DNA from: Prolixibacteraceae bacterium | Lineage (GTDB): Bacteria > Bacteroidota > Bacteroidia > Bacteroidales > Prolixibacteraceae | Reading direction: 5' to 3' | Assembly: GCA_028683385.1 (NCBI GenBank) | Contig: JAQUIJ010000008.1 | Location: forward strand, 186,001 to 250,000 | Length of the DNA stretch: 64,000 bases | Part shown: piece by piece, positions 17,862-26,371 of the stretch | Position numbering within the stretch: the first letter of the stretch is position 1 | How the letters are laid out: each line of letters opens with the position of its first letter | Position numbers and translations under genes: made by a program | Notes under the pieces: model-generated | Seen by the model: the letters and a program-made list of their open reading frames with translations, nothing else | What the model was told of the DNA's origin: nothing | Databases searched by the model: none

Positions 17862-19106
17862 TTAGCTTTTCAAATACAGATTGCTGTCGCCATAACTCAG
17901 GAATCGGTAATTGTTCTGCAAGGCATGATTGTATATGGTTTGCCATTCATCACCTAAATAAGCCGAAATCAGCAGCAATAATGTACTTTGTGGTTGATGG
18001 AAATTGGTAATCAATCCGTCAACTATCCTGAATTGATATCCGGGTGCAATGATAATTTGTGTTGATGCCGAAAGATAATCAGTCTGGTTTCTTTCCAGTA
18101 GCTGGACTAGCGCTTGCAAAGCAGTCGTTGCGTCAATTGAACAAGCTTCTGCCTGATAAGCTTCCCATTGTGTAACTTTCAAATCAGCAATGCTCATTTC
18201 AGGGTTTCGATGAGCCTGAAGTCCCAGCCAATAAAGACTTTCCAATGTTCTTACGGAAGTTGTGCCGACTGCAATCTTCTTTCCGAAGTGATGAATAAGC
18301 TTTTTTAAAAAATCGCGGTTGATGTATAAATGTTCGGAGTGCATTTCGTGCCCCGAGATGGTTTCGCTTTTTACTGGCTGAAACGTTCCAGCCCCAACGT
18401 GCAGGGTCAGTTCTGCAATTTTATGCCCATCTTCAGTGAGGTGATTAAAAACTTTATCAGTAAAGTGCAAGCCCGCAGTTGGTGCGGCTACCGAGCCTTT
18501 TATTTTGGAATAAACGGTTTGATATCGTTCCAGATCGCTTTGTTCAGTTTCGCGGTTCAGATAGGGCGGAATGGGCAGTGAACCTGCGCTTTCAATAATT
18601 CTTGAAAACTCGAAATCTGGATTGTTCCAGCTAAACCGAATCAGGCTTTTATTATTCACTGGATCGGTTTGTTCGGCACACAATTCAATTTCGGTATCAT
18701 CAATCCTGACGATTTTGCGTAAAGGTTCGCCTTTCCATTTTTTCTGGTTCCCAATCATACATTTCCAAACGCACAATTGGGTGGTTTGAAATGAAATCTG
18801 GTAATCGGACGGATCAACTGGGTCGAGGCAAAACAGTTCGATTTTAGCCCCGGTTTCCTTCTGGAAATGAAGTCGGGCCCGGATAACTTTCGTGTTGTTG
18901 AAGATTAGTAGGCTTTTTGAAGGTAAAAATTCAGGTAAGTTTCCAAATTGTGAATCATGAATCAGACCATTCTTCCACACCAACAGTTTCGACTGGTCGC
19001 GCTCTTCCAGCGGATATTTTGCAATTTTTTCGTCCGGCAGATCGTAAGCATAATCGCTAATCGAAATGCCAGTTACTTGCTCCAAAAGGTTATTTGTGTT
19101 TTCCAT
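17862..19106 (-). CDS. queA: S-adenosylmethionine:tRNA ribosyltransferase-isomerase
   Basis: Transfers and rearranges the ribosyl group of SAM onto 7-aminomethyl-7-deazaguanine at the tRNA wobble position, giving epoxyqueuosine. QueA features are SDYAYDLPDEKIAKYPLEERDQSKLLV at the start (shown in part), FNNTKVIRARL, the SVAAPTAGLHFTDKV motif, LHVGAGTFQPV and GTTSVRTLES. The length of 414 is longer than the usual ~350, owing to an insertion in the middle. It converges on pit with a 50-base gap. A spacer with junction repeats separates it from the divergent Smr gene. Confidence 0.94.
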   Translation of the reverse strand: MENTNNLLEQVTGISISDYAYDLPDEKIAKYPLEERDQSKLLVWKNGLIHDSQFGNLPEFLPSKSLLIFNNTKVIRARLHFQKETGAKIELFCLDPVDPSDYQISFQTTQLCVWKCMIGNQKKWKGEPLRKIVRIDDTEIELCAEQTDPVNNKSLIRFSWNNPDFEFSRIIESAGSLPIPPYLNRETEQSDLERYQTVYSKIKGSVAAPTAGLHFTDKVFNHLTEDGHKIAELTLHVGAGTFQPVKSETISGHEMHSEHLYINRDFLKKLIHHFGKKIAVGTTSVRTLESLYWLGLQAHRNPEMSIADLKVTQWEAYQAEACSIDATTALQALVQLLERNQTDYLSASTQIIIAPGYQFRIVDGLITNFHQPQSTLLLLISAYLGDEWQTIYNHALQNNYRFLSYGDSNLYLKS

Positions 19107-19136
19107 AGATTTCTGGTGGCCAAAAATACGGAAACT

Positions 19137-19200
19137 TTTGAATCTTGAATTCCGGGTCTTGAATCTTCTGACTTCTCACTTCCCACTTCGGACTTTTATC
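19137..19200. repeat. Junction repeat between queA and the Smr gene
   Basis: This short spacer is built from recurring words: GAATCTTGAATTCCGGG, then TCTTGAATCTTCTGACTT, CTCACTTCCCACTTCGGAC. It is a tandem-like reiteration of TTGAATC and ACTTC units and resembles other phrase-like junction repeats in this window. It lies between divergently transcribed genes, so it is not a terminator. Confidence 0.45.
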
Positions 19201-19226
19201 GTAGTTTTGTGTAAAATTTTCAGAAA

Positions 19227-20270
19227 ATGATAAAAGCAGGAGACAAAGTTCGGTTTTTGAATGCCGTTGGAGGCGGGGTTGTGAAATCGGTGATCAATAA
19301 AACCATGGTAAATGTTGAAGATTACGATGGTTTTGAAGTTCCGACCTTGATTAGTGAATTGGTGGTTGTGGATGATGCCAATTCGATGAATTCAGAAAAA
19401 CGGCATGCTAAAATCCGGGCAGACGAGAAAAAGGTAGCCTTAGAAGTGAAGAAAGAACTGCCCAAGGTTGAACCCAAATACATTGCCGGAAAAGATTCAC
19501 CCGATTGCTATTTTGCGTTTGTTCCCCAGAATGAAGCGAATCCGGTTGAAGGTGAGTTGAAAGTTTATCTCGTGAATAACAGCAATAATTTTGTGCTTTA
19601 TAACTATAGCCACCTGAAAAATAAGGTTTATCGCAGCGTTGAATCGGGCAAGATGAACCCGAACAGCAAGCGGTATCTTGAAAGTTTTACCCGAATGGAT
19701 TTGAATGAACTTCCCGATTTTCAGTTTCAGTTAGTGTTTTTCAGGGAAGAATCGTCATCACTCGAAAGCCCTGTGGTAAAAAGTTTTCGCCTGAATCCGG
19801 TTAAGTTTTATCGCCTGAATAGTTATGAGAAAACCAGGTACTTCCCTCAAAATGCCATTGTTTTTTCGTTGCTTGAACCTGATATGGAAACCGAAGTTGC
19901 CAAACTTTCTGATGCTGATATGACTCAGGTTGTACTCGAAAAGGAAGAGCCCAAGGTGGTTGTAAAGCGCACAGTATCTCCTGATTTGGTTGAAATTGAT
20001 TTGCACATTCATGAATTATTGGAAGATACTCGTGGTTTGGCCAATCACGAAATGCTGGAAGTACAGTTGGGCCGGTTTCGCAACGAACTGGATACAGCCA
20101 TTGCCAACGGAACCCGCCGGATCGTATTTATTCACGGTATCGGAAACGGGACACTCAAACAGGAACTTCGCAAAGAATTGACTACGAAATACAAAAAGTA
20201 TTACTTTCAGGATGCCAGTTTTAAGGAATATGGCTATGGCGCCACGATGGTGATTCTGAAGAATGCCTGA
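19227..20270 (+). CDS. DUF2027 and Smr domain protein
   Basis: A 347-residue protein with an N-terminal DUF2027-like region (starting IKAGDKVRFLNAVGGG) and a C-terminal Smr domain, about residues 262-347. The Smr motifs are LDLHIHEL-like IDLHIHELLEDTRG and the turn HGIGNGTLKQELRKEL, with C-terminal YGYGATMVIL. Smr domains, known from MutS2, nick or bind branched DNA or RNA; the role of this Bacteroidota-type architecture is not established. No membrane segment or signal peptide is seen. It is followed by a hairpin-forming repeat before convergent map. Confidence 0.85.
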   Translation: MIKAGDKVRFLNAVGGGVVKSVINKTMVNVEDYDGFEVPTLISELVVVDDANSMNSEKRHAKIRADEKKVALEVKKELPKVEPKYIAGKDSPDCYFAFVPQNEANPVEGELKVYLVNNSNNFVLYNYSHLKNKVYRSVESGKMNPNSKRYLESFTRMDLNELPDFQFQLVFFREESSSLESPVVKSFRLNPVKFYRLNSYEKTRYFPQNAIVFSLLEPDMETEVAKLSDADMTQVVLEKEEPKVVVKRTVSPDLVEIDLHIHELLEDTRGLANHEMLEVQLGRFRNELDTAIANGTRRIVFIHGIGNGTLKQELRKELTTKYKKYYFQDASFKEYGYGATMVILKNA

Positions 20271-20296
20271 ATTAAAGAGTGATCAGTCGCAGTAAT

Positions 20297-20333
20297 CAGT
20301 GTTCAGTTGCAGAATTGGCTTTACTGAACACTG
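20297..20333. repeat. Hairpin between convergent Smr gene and map
   Basis: CAGTGTTCAGT (20297-20307) pairs perfectly with ACTGAACACTG (20323-20333) across a 15-base loop. The flanks contain further echoes (GATCAGTCGCAGTAATC, GAGACTGAACAC). It lies between two convergent stops, where a bidirectional terminator is expected, but lacks a good T-tract. The words recur at 26338-26368 and 29118-29145. Confidence 0.6.
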
Positions 20334-20350
20334 AGACTGAACACTTTTCA

Positions 20351-21121
20351 CTAGTATTCTCCGGTGACGTCAGTCAACACTTCAAATCCAGTTTCAGTAA
20401 TCAGAATGGTATGTTCAAATTGTGCTGAAAGCTTATTGTCAATTGTTCTGGCCGTCCATTTATCTGTTTTGTCAACAACGGCACTTGCACGTCCCTGATT
20501 AATCATTGGCTCAATCGTGAAAGTCATGCCAGGTTTCATTAATGGGCCAGTATTCCGGCGCGAAGTATGATCAATTTGAGGTTCTTCATGAAAATCAACT
20601 CCACAACCATGTCCACAAAATTCATAAACCACACTAAATCCTTTGGCTTTGGCGTATTTGCTGATGGCAAAACCGATGTTCCCAAACTGATTTCCGGGTT
20701 TTACTTGCAGAATGCCCAGATCCATGCAATGTTTGGTTACTTCAATTAATTCGAGCGCAGCTGGTGATACTTCTCCAACCGTATACATTTTACTGGTATC
20801 GCCATAGTAGCCATCCAGAATGGTTGTCACGTCAATGTTTAATATGTCACCATTCTTTAAAATGGTTTTTTCTGAAGGAATTCCGTGGCAAATTACTTCG
20901 TTGAGTGAAATACAGCATGATTTTGGGTAACCTCCGTAACCCAATGTAGCAGGAATGGCACCGTTTTCGCGTATATAAGCTTCTATTTTTTGATCCAGAA
21001 ATTCTGTTGAAACACCTTCTTTTACGAACGGTGCGATAAATTCGAGCGTTTGGCCAGCTAGTTTGCTGCTTTTCCGGATTCCTTCAATCTGAGCCGGAGT
21101 TTTTATGATAATCTTTTCCAT
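20351..21121 (-). CDS. map: Type I methionine aminopeptidase
   Basis: Removes the initiator methionine from nascent proteins. The metal ligands sit in recognisable segments: LNIDVTTILDGYYGDTSKM (two Asp), HGCGVDFHEEPQI (His) and FTIEPMINQG (Glu), with a final Glu near QFEHTILITETG. The 256-residue length is normal for a type Ia enzyme without the extra N-terminal zinc domain. It is divergent from the thioesterase gene, sharing a 95-base promoter region. Confidence 0.95.
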   Translation of the reverse strand: MEKIIIKTPAQIEGIRKSSKLAGQTLEFIAPFVKEGVSTEFLDQKIEAYIRENGAIPATLGYGGYPKSCCISLNEVICHGIPSEKTILKNGDILNIDVTTILDGYYGDTSKMYTVGEVSPAALELIEVTKHCMDLGILQVKPGNQFGNIGFAISKYAKAKGFSVVYEFCGHGCGVDFHEEPQIDHTSRRNTGPLMKPGMTFTIEPMINQGRASAVVDKTDKWTARTIDNKLSAQFEHTILITETGFEVLTDVTGEY

Positions 21122-21140
21122 GACACATTTAAAATTTGTG

Positions 21141-21188
21141 CAAAAGTCGTTAAATCGATTGGTAATTCAAAACTGAACAATAGATTTG
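21141..21188. promoter_or_regulatory. Divergent Bacteroidota-type promoters for map and thioesterase
   Basis: On the plus strand TTG (21159-21161), 19 bases, then TAGATTTG (21181-21188) matches the Bacteroidota -33/-7 pattern TTG-N19-TAnnTTTG exactly and points at the thioesterase start at 21217. On the minus strand TTTTG (complement of 21168-21172), 19 bases, then GACTTTTG (complement of 21141-21148) is a one-mismatch candidate for map. The two overlap. Confidence 0.65.
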
Positions 21189-21216
21189 CACAAAGGTTTA
21201 AAATATCTGTTTCCAA

Positions 21217-21963
21217 ATGGAAAAGTATCAGGAACAAATCAGCATTAAGTCGTATCATACGAATCAATACGGACAGGCATCCATTTCTTCGTTGTTCAAT
21301 ATTTTGATCGAAGCAGCCTGGGCACATGCTCAGGTGATGGATTGGGGTTACGACAGTTTGAAAAGTAACAATCTGTTTTGGGTGCTTTCGCGCATGTATT
21401 TTCAGGTCGAAAAATATCCCTCATGGCAGGATCAGATTACACTGAATACCTGGTCGGCCGGAACGGATGGCATGTATGCTTACCGCGAATACATTCTCGA
21501 GAATGATAAAGGCGAAGTGATTTTGCGTGCCAGTTCTGCCTGGCTGATTTTGGATATGGAAACACACAAAATATTCCGGTTAAGTGAATTTAGAGACACT
21601 TTTCCTAAACGAATTGATCCGAATGCTTGTCGGGCACCTAAAAGAATTAAACCTGATGCTCATACGGATGAGCTTATTTATTATCCGGTTTTATTCAGCG
21701 AACTAGACATTAATAAGCACTTTAATAGTGTAAAATATGTGGAACGTGTGCTCGATGATTTCGGTATTGATTTTCTGAACAGTCATGAACCGGCAGAACT
21801 GGAAGTAAATTACCTGAAGGAGGGACAGGCTGGTGACAGAATTGCGGTAACTCGAACCCAATTAGCCGGAAATGAATACCTGAATTGTTTAGTTCGTGAA
21901 TCGGATAGCGCTGATTTGTGCGTGATGCGGATTGTGTGGAGGGCGAGAGATTCGAAATTGTAG
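21217..21963 (+). CDS. Acyl-[acyl-carrier-protein] thioesterase
   Basis: A FatA/FatB-like hotdog-fold thioesterase of 248 residues that hydrolyses acyl-ACP and releases fatty acids. Two tandem hotdog units are visible; the first has WVLSRMYFQVEKYPSWQDQI and NTWSAGTDGMYAYREY, the second the typical ELDINKHFNSVKYVERVLD with the catalytic Asn-x-His pattern (NKHFNSVKYV). No signal peptide. The stop codon is embedded in a 28-base perfect palindrome shared with the convergent miaA end. Confidence 0.88.
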   Translation: MEKYQEQISIKSYHTNQYGQASISSLFNILIEAAWAHAQVMDWGYDSLKSNNLFWVLSRMYFQVEKYPSWQDQITLNTWSAGTDGMYAYREYILENDKGEVILRASSAWLILDMETHKIFRLSEFRDTFPKRIDPNACRAPKRIKPDAHTDELIYYPVLFSELDINKHFNSVKYVERVLDDFGIDFLNSHEPAELEVNYLKEGQAGDRIAVTRTQLAGNEYLNCLVRESDSADLCVMRIVWRARDSKL

Positions 21964-21987
21964 AGACGTAATGCATTACGTCTCTAC
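21960..21987. repeat. 28-bp perfect palindrome over convergent stop codons
   Basis: GTAGAGACGTAATG followed directly by its exact reverse complement CATTACGTCTCTAC. It contains the thioesterase TAG (21961-21963) and the miaA TAA (21976-21978 on the minus strand), so it replaces any intergenic spacer. It could act as a bidirectional terminator or as an inserted repeat that supplied new stop codons to both genes. Confidence 0.9.
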
Positions 21988-22920
21988 CCTCAACCCAATT
22001 GAATACCATTCCAATACCTTTTCAACCTTTTCCTCCAAAGGCATAAATCCATCCAACCAATGAATTCCTGTTCCCTGGTTTTCCATGCGGCGAAACCAGG
22101 TCATCTGGCGTTTGGCAAACTGATGAATAGCCACATTTAATCCGTCGAACATTTGCTGATATGTGAGTTGTCCGGTCAGGTGTTGAGTCATGTATTTATA
22201 TTCCAGACCGTAATAAGTAAGCTGTTCTGGCGTTAATCCGCTATCGAGTAATCGCTGAACTTCATCGAGCATTCCTTCTTTCAGGCGCTGTTTAAGCCGA
22301 ACTGTAATTTTCTTTCGGCGGTCATCGCGCTCGAATTTTACACCAACCACCAAACTTCTGATTTCGGGCATTCCGGTGTCAATTTCAGGATGAGTCAGGT
22401 AATATTCTTCAATTTCGATGGCACGGATGGCACGTTTCGAACTTTCAGTGTCGGTTTGATTGTGCAGGTAGTTTTTGTAGCCTTTCAGAATGATTTCAAG
22501 TTCCCAAAGTAATTTATCATCTAGCTCTTCGCGAAGTTTTTCATTTATCGGAACCTGAATGAGTTTGTAGTTTTTCAGGATAGCTTCCAGATACAGGCCG
22601 CTTCCACCGCACATGACCGGAAGCTTTCCGCGTTCGCTGATGTCAGCAAAAACCTTCAAAAAGTCTTTCTGATATTCATACACATTGTATTCATAACCCG
22701 CGTCAACAATGTCGATGAGATGATATGGAACTGGTTTGCCGTCTACAATATAATCGGCGTAATCCTTTCCTGTACCGAGATCCATTCCGCGGTAAACCTG
22801 TCGCGAATCGGCAGAGATGACTTCGCCATCGAGTGCCGAGGCTACCTTAGCCGCTACGCTTGTTTTTCCTGATGCGGTTGGCCCAAGAATGGTGATTAGA
22901 TTATATTTTTCGTTGTGCAT
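21976..22920 (-). CDS. miaA: tRNA dimethylallyltransferase
   Basis: Adds a dimethylallyl group to A37 of tRNAs reading UNN codons. The P-loop is ILGPTASGKTSVA at residues 10-22; GEVISADSRQVYRGMDLGTGK and the KRQMTWFRR motif near the C-terminus are classic MiaA. The start at 22920 (MHNEKYNLITILGPTASGKT) is preferred over an in-frame start at 22989 that would add 23 atypical residues. Length 314. The last codons and the stop fall inside the 28-base palindrome, so the exact C-terminus is set by that element. Confidence 0.95.
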   Translation of the reverse strand: MHNEKYNLITILGPTASGKTSVAAKVASALDGEVISADSRQVYRGMDLGTGKDYADYIVDGKPVPYHLIDIVDAGYEYNVYEYQKDFLKVFADISERGKLPVMCGGSGLYLEAILKNYKLIQVPINEKLREELDDKLLWELEIILKGYKNYLHNQTDTESSKRAIRAIEIEEYYLTHPEIDTGMPEIRSLVVGVKFERDDRRKKITVRLKQRLKEGMLDEVQRLLDSGLTPEQLTYYGLEYKYMTQHLTGQLTYQQMFDGLNVAIHQFAKRQMTWFRRMENQGTGIHWLDGFMPLEEKVEKVLEWYSIGLRVET

Positions 22921-23002
22921 GTGTTCTGAGGTTTTCGAAGTGCAAATTAAATGTATTTTTGCAAGGCAAATTATAAATGTAAGTTTCAATCAGATGAATT
23001 TC

Positions 23003-23084
23003 TGCCACGAAGGCACAAAGACTCTAAGAAACACCAAAATTCATTTGTTTTTGTGAAGCTTTGTGACTTCGTGCCTTTGTGGCA
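23003..23084. repeat. Long imperfect inverted repeat between miaA and smpB
   Basis: TGCCACGAAGGCACAAAG (23003-23020) and CTTCGTGCCTTTGTGGCA (23067-23084) are inverted with 16 of 18 matches. The loop has further short words (TTTGTGAAGCTTTGTGACTT). It lies between divergent genes, so it cannot be a shared terminator; it occupies most of the upstream region of smpB and creates a spurious in-frame extension of that gene. Confidence 0.75.
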
Positions 23085-23116
23085 TTGGATTAACTTTTGA
23101 GATTTTTTACAATAGA

Positions 23117-23575
23117 ATGGTACACAAACAACAAAATATTAGCATTAAGAATAAAAAGGCATTCTTTGATTACGAGATCATTGAAACTTTCTATGCCGGT
23201 ATTCAACTGGCTGGAACCGAAATTAAATCAATTCGTGGTGGTAAAGCCGGATTGGTTGATTCGTATTGTTCTTTTTTTGCCAATCAGTTGTACGTAAAGA
23301 ATATGCATATTTCGGAATATGATTTTGGTACCTGCAATAATCATGTTGCCAAACGTGACCGCAAATTACTCCTCAACCGAAAAGAACTGGATAAATTGCA
23401 AAAGAAAACCAAAGAGGGCGGTATTACCATCGTTCCACTTAAACTTTTCATCAACGATCGTGGATTGGCCAAGTTGGAGATCTCACTTGCTAAAGGGAAA
23501 AAGACCTTCGATAAACGCGAAACCCTGAAACTAAAAGACGATGTCCGCGAAATGGATCGGGCCCGGAAGCAATAG
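23117..23575 (+). CDS. smpB: SsrA (tmRNA)-binding protein
   Basis: Binds tmRNA and brings it to stalled ribosomes for trans-translation. Family features are [20 protein letters not shown] at the start, [20 protein letters not shown], the [12 protein letters not shown] segment and the C-terminal [16 protein letters not shown] tail. The start at 23117 gives a normal 152-residue SmpB; an upstream in-frame start at 23063 would be translated from the inverted repeat and is rejected. The tmRNA gene itself is not in the window. Confidence 0.96.
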   Translation: MVHKQQNISIKNKKAFFDYEIIETFYAGIQLAGTEIKSIRGGKAGLVDSYCSFFANQLYVKNMHISEYDFGTCNNHVAKRDRKLLLNRKELDKLQKKTKEGGITIVPLKLFINDRGLAKLEISLAKGKKTFDKRETLKLKDDVREMDRARKQ

Positions 23576-23612
23576 TATCACAGGATCAATATCAATTTTC
23601 TAAATTAATGCG

Positions 23613-24131
23613 ATGACCGAATATAAAGCTTTCGAAACAGAAAGGCTTTTCTTAAAGCCTACCGTTGAAGAGGATGCTGAATTTATATTTGAATTATTAA
23701 ACTCGCCAAATTGGCTGAAGTACATTGGAAATCGGAATGTTACATCGATAGAAAGTGCAAGGGAATACATCAAATTCAAAATGTTGCCGCAGTTGGATCG
23801 ACTTGGATTTGGCAATTATACTGTCATTCGAAAATCTGATCAGGCCAAGATGGGTATTTGCGGACTTTACGATCGGGATGGATTGGAAGGTTTGGATATT
23901 GGGTTTGCTTTTCTTCCTGAATATGAAGGATATGGTTATGCTTTTGAGTCGGCCAATAAGTTGAAACAAGTTGTATTTGATGAATTTAGAATAACAGAGA
24001 TTGTTGCTATTACTTCTCAGGATAATGCTTCTTCGCAAAAACTGTTGGAAAAGTTGGGAATGAGATTGACAGGAACAACAAAAATTCCGAATGACGATGA
24101 AGAACTTTTGTTGTATAAAATCAGCAAATAA
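23613..24131 (+). CDS. GNAT acetyltransferase (RimJ/RimL-like)
   Basis: A 172-residue N-acetyltransferase of the ribosomal-protein-alanine type. It opens with FETERLFLKPTVEEDAEFIF, the usual RimJ/L N-terminus, and has the acetyl-CoA region around GFAFLPEYEGYGYAFESANKL and ITSQDNASSQKLLEKLGMRL. In the pyrophosphate-binding loop the consensus R/Q-x-x-G-x-G/A is seen as YEGYGYA. The substrate is not predictable. It follows smpB by 37 bases on the same strand and may be co-transcribed. Confidence 0.85.
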   Translation: MTEYKAFETERLFLKPTVEEDAEFIFELLNSPNWLKYIGNRNVTSIESAREYIKFKMLPQLDRLGFGNYTVIRKSDQAKMGICGLYDRDGLEGLDIGFAFLPEYEGYGYAFESANKLKQVVFDEFRITEIVAITSQDNASSQKLLEKLGMRLTGTTKIPNDDEELLLYKISK

Positions 24132-24170
24132 GCTGATCAAATAATTTTGGCGCAGATACCCTTCAAGCAG

Positions 24171-24202
24171 AAAAAAGCCCGGTATAAATTCATCTACCGG
24201 GC
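24171..24202 (-). terminator. Rho-independent terminator for the aspartate aminotransferase gene
   Basis: Read on the minus strand, GCCCGGTA (complement of 24195-24202) pairs with TACCGGGC (complement of 24177-24184) across a 10-base loop, followed by six T (complement of 24171-24176). It lies about 30 bases past the aminotransferase stop. The same stem could also stop the convergent GNAT transcript but lacks a T-tract on that side. Confidence 0.85.
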
Positions 24203-24232
24203 ATAATATCTAAAGTTTAAAAGAAAATCTTT

Positions 24233-25426
24233 TTATTTCAAGGTTGCCAAAGCATCTTTAATCCGATCGAGCGACTTAGTCAGATCGGCTTCAGAAGCGG
24301 CATACGAAATGCGAATGCATTCAGGAGCACCAAAGGCTTCGCCCGAAACTACACCAGTAAAGGCATTCGAAAGGATAAATAATCCCATATCGTCAGCATT
24401 ATTTATTGTCAAAGTGCCATCCGATTTTCCGAAGAACGATGAAATGTCAGGGAAAACGTAAAATGCGCCATCAGGTTTGCTGGTTTTAACGCCGGGTATC
24501 GCGGCTAGTTTGGCCAATACCAAATTGCGACGTTTTTCGAATTGCTCAACCATGGCATGTACAGTGTCGAGTGGTGCATTTAGTGCGGCAACTGAGGCAA
24601 TTTGTGATACAGAACATGGACCAGATGTGTATTGTCCCTGTAATTTATTAATTGCTTTGGCCAGCCAAAGTGGGGCAGCTATGTATCCGATGCGGTATCC
24701 GGTCATGGCAAATGCTTTTGAAACTCCATTTACAACAACTACCTGATCTTTGATCTCAGAGAATTGTGCAATGCTTTCGTGTTTGATTCCATAAACGATG
24801 TGCTCGTAAATTTCATCAGAAATTACCATGATGTTTGGATGTTTTGCAAAAATATCAGCAAAAGCTTTTAGCTCTGCTTTGGTATAAACGCTTCCGGTTG
24901 GATTGCTTGGGCTACTGAATAGGAACGCGCGGGTTTTAGGTGTGATTGCAGCTTCCAATTGAGCTGGAGTGATTTTGAAATCGCTGTCAACCGTAGTTGG
25001 AATGATCACATTCACGCCTTCGTTTAGTTTTACCAACTCAATGTAAGTAACCCAGTAAGGAGCTGGAATGATTACTTCATCTCCTTTGTTAATCAAAGCC
25101 TGAAGCAGGTTAGCTATAGAATGTTTTGCACCGTTTGATACAATGATCTGATTGGTTGCATAATCCAGATTATTGTCGCGCTTTAGCTTATCAGAAATGG
25201 CTTTAAGCAACGAAGCGTAGCCAGGGACTGGCGAATACGTTGAATAGTTATCATCAATGGCTTTTTTTGCAGCTTCCTTGATGAAATCGGGGGTGTTAAA
25301 ATCAGGTTCACCAACGCCTAGACTGATCACGTCGATACCTTTTTCTTTTAATTCGCGGCTTTTTTGGGCCACAGCCAGGGTGGCTGATTCGGATAAACAC
25401 GCTACTCTGTCTGAAACTCTCTCCAT
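24233..25426 (-). CDS. aspC: Aspartate aminotransferase (class I PLP enzyme)
   Basis: Transfers the amino group between aspartate and 2-oxoglutarate (class Igamma type). The 397-residue sequence has SLGVGEPDFNTPDFI near the N-terminus, SNGAKHSIANLLQAL, FSSPSNPTGSVY, the ISDEIYEHIVY stretch and the PLP lysine in GVSKAFAMTGYRIGY. ECIRISYAASE near the end holds the carboxylate-binding Arg. Substrate could extend to prephenate or other amino acids; aspartate is the family default. A terminator follows. Confidence 0.9.
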   Translation of the reverse strand: MERVSDRVACLSESATLAVAQKSRELKEKGIDVISLGVGEPDFNTPDFIKEAAKKAIDDNYSTYSPVPGYASLLKAISDKLKRDNNLDYATNQIIVSNGAKHSIANLLQALINKGDEVIIPAPYWVTYIELVKLNEGVNVIIPTTVDSDFKITPAQLEAAITPKTRAFLFSSPSNPTGSVYTKAELKAFADIFAKHPNIMVISDEIYEHIVYGIKHESIAQFSEIKDQVVVVNGVSKAFAMTGYRIGYIAAPLWLAKAINKLQGQYTSGPCSVSQIASVAALNAPLDTVHAMVEQFEKRRNLVLAKLAAIPGVKTSKPDGAFYVFPDISSFFGKSDGTLTINNADDMGLFILSNAFTGVVSGEAFGAPECIRISYAASEADLTKSLDRIKDALATLK

Positions 25427-25537
25427 AACTGATCTTTAGATGTGATTAATTACAAATTAATTATTGGTGCAAGATAAGAAAAAAACTTATTTTGTTCTCT
25501 TTGTTGTTTCGATTTGAAAATAAAACGGCCTAAAAAT

Positions 25538-26371
25538 TTACGATTTGTTATTAGAGCCGTGTTCGGTTAAAAAATGCCTTATCTTAATTTGTGATTTTTT
25601 GTAATCCTCATAATCCGAAATAATCACCAATTCTGATTTTTTAATCAGCTTGTTGAGCTCTTGAGCAGTTTCAAATGGGTGATTTGAATCATCCGGATGT
25701 GCAATAATCAAGGTTGGAACGTTTATTTCGGAAATTTGTTCGCGTGATGGAAAATCAGAAGTTGCACCTCCAAGATATATTTGAGTGTAATATTGAGGTT
25801 CAAAACTCAGTCGGTGTTCAAGTAATTGTTGTCGTGTTCCCGGATGATTTTGCTCAAAATATTCGGGTGGATCCTGATTCAATTGAATAATTCTTTTCAG
25901 AAGTTCAGGAACAGTTTTACTATTTGTTTTTGTAATGACCTTTCGATAAACAATTTTTACCTTTTCGCGCATTTCCCAGGCTGGTGGTGGGGTTACTAAA
26001 ATCAAAGCTTTTACCCGCTCAGGAAATTGAACTGCTGCATGAATTGCCGTTCCTGCCCCCATGGACAGTCCCCCGATCAAGACTTTCCCATATTTTTGAG
26101 CGTCCAAAACGCTGATTAGTTCGTTGGTTAATGCGGGCCACGAATAATCGCCGTAAACAGATTTGTTGCAGTAATTATACCTGACAACCGAAACAAGATT
26201 CTGAAGAGATTCGAAATCAATCAATGAATACACGGAGTCCGATTCAACTGAATTCAGCATTCCATGAAGCCAAATAAATGGTTGGCCTTCTCCCTGTATA
26301 TTTAATTGTGGCGTTTTCAAGATTTTGTTTGTATTTCTGAATACTGAGACTGATAACTGGACACTATTCAA
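25538..26371 (-). CDS. Alpha/beta hydrolase; start uncertain
   Basis: Cytoplasmic alpha/beta-hydrolase-fold protein of up to 277 residues. The oxyanion region is PFIWLHGMLNS, the nucleophile elbow is IGGLSMGAGTAIHA, the acid lies near TLIIAHPDDSNHPF and the final His probably in the C-terminal KIRHFLTEH. Substrate unknown. The first ~15 codons read through a junction-repeat phrase (complement of about 26338-26368), which suggests the true start may be further in, for example a TTG giving LKTPQLNIQGEGQPF. The frame overlaps the co-chaperonin-like gene by 8 bases if the longer start is used. Confidence 0.75.
   Translation of the reverse strand: MNSVQLSVSVFRNTNKILKTPQLNIQGEGQPFIWLHGMLNSVESDSVYSLIDFESLQNLVSVVRYNYCNKSVYGDYSWPALTNELISVLDAQKYGKVLIGGLSMGAGTAIHAAVQFPERVKALILVTPPPAWEMREKVKIVYRKVITKTNSKTVPELLKRIIQLNQDPPEYFEQNHPGTRQQLLEHRLSFEPQYYTQIYLGGATSDFPSREQISEINVPTLIIAHPDDSNHPFETAQELNKLIKKSELVIISDYEDYKKSQIKIRHFLTEHGSNNKS

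Noticed and set aside
20297-20333. Calling this hairpin a classical terminator
   Set aside because: The stem is perfect, but there is no T-tract on either side, and its words recur at non-terminal sites; it is listed as a repeat instead.
23697-24140. Antisense open frame of 147 codons in the GNAT gene
   Set aside because: No motifs; the plus-strand gene is clearly an acetyltransferase.
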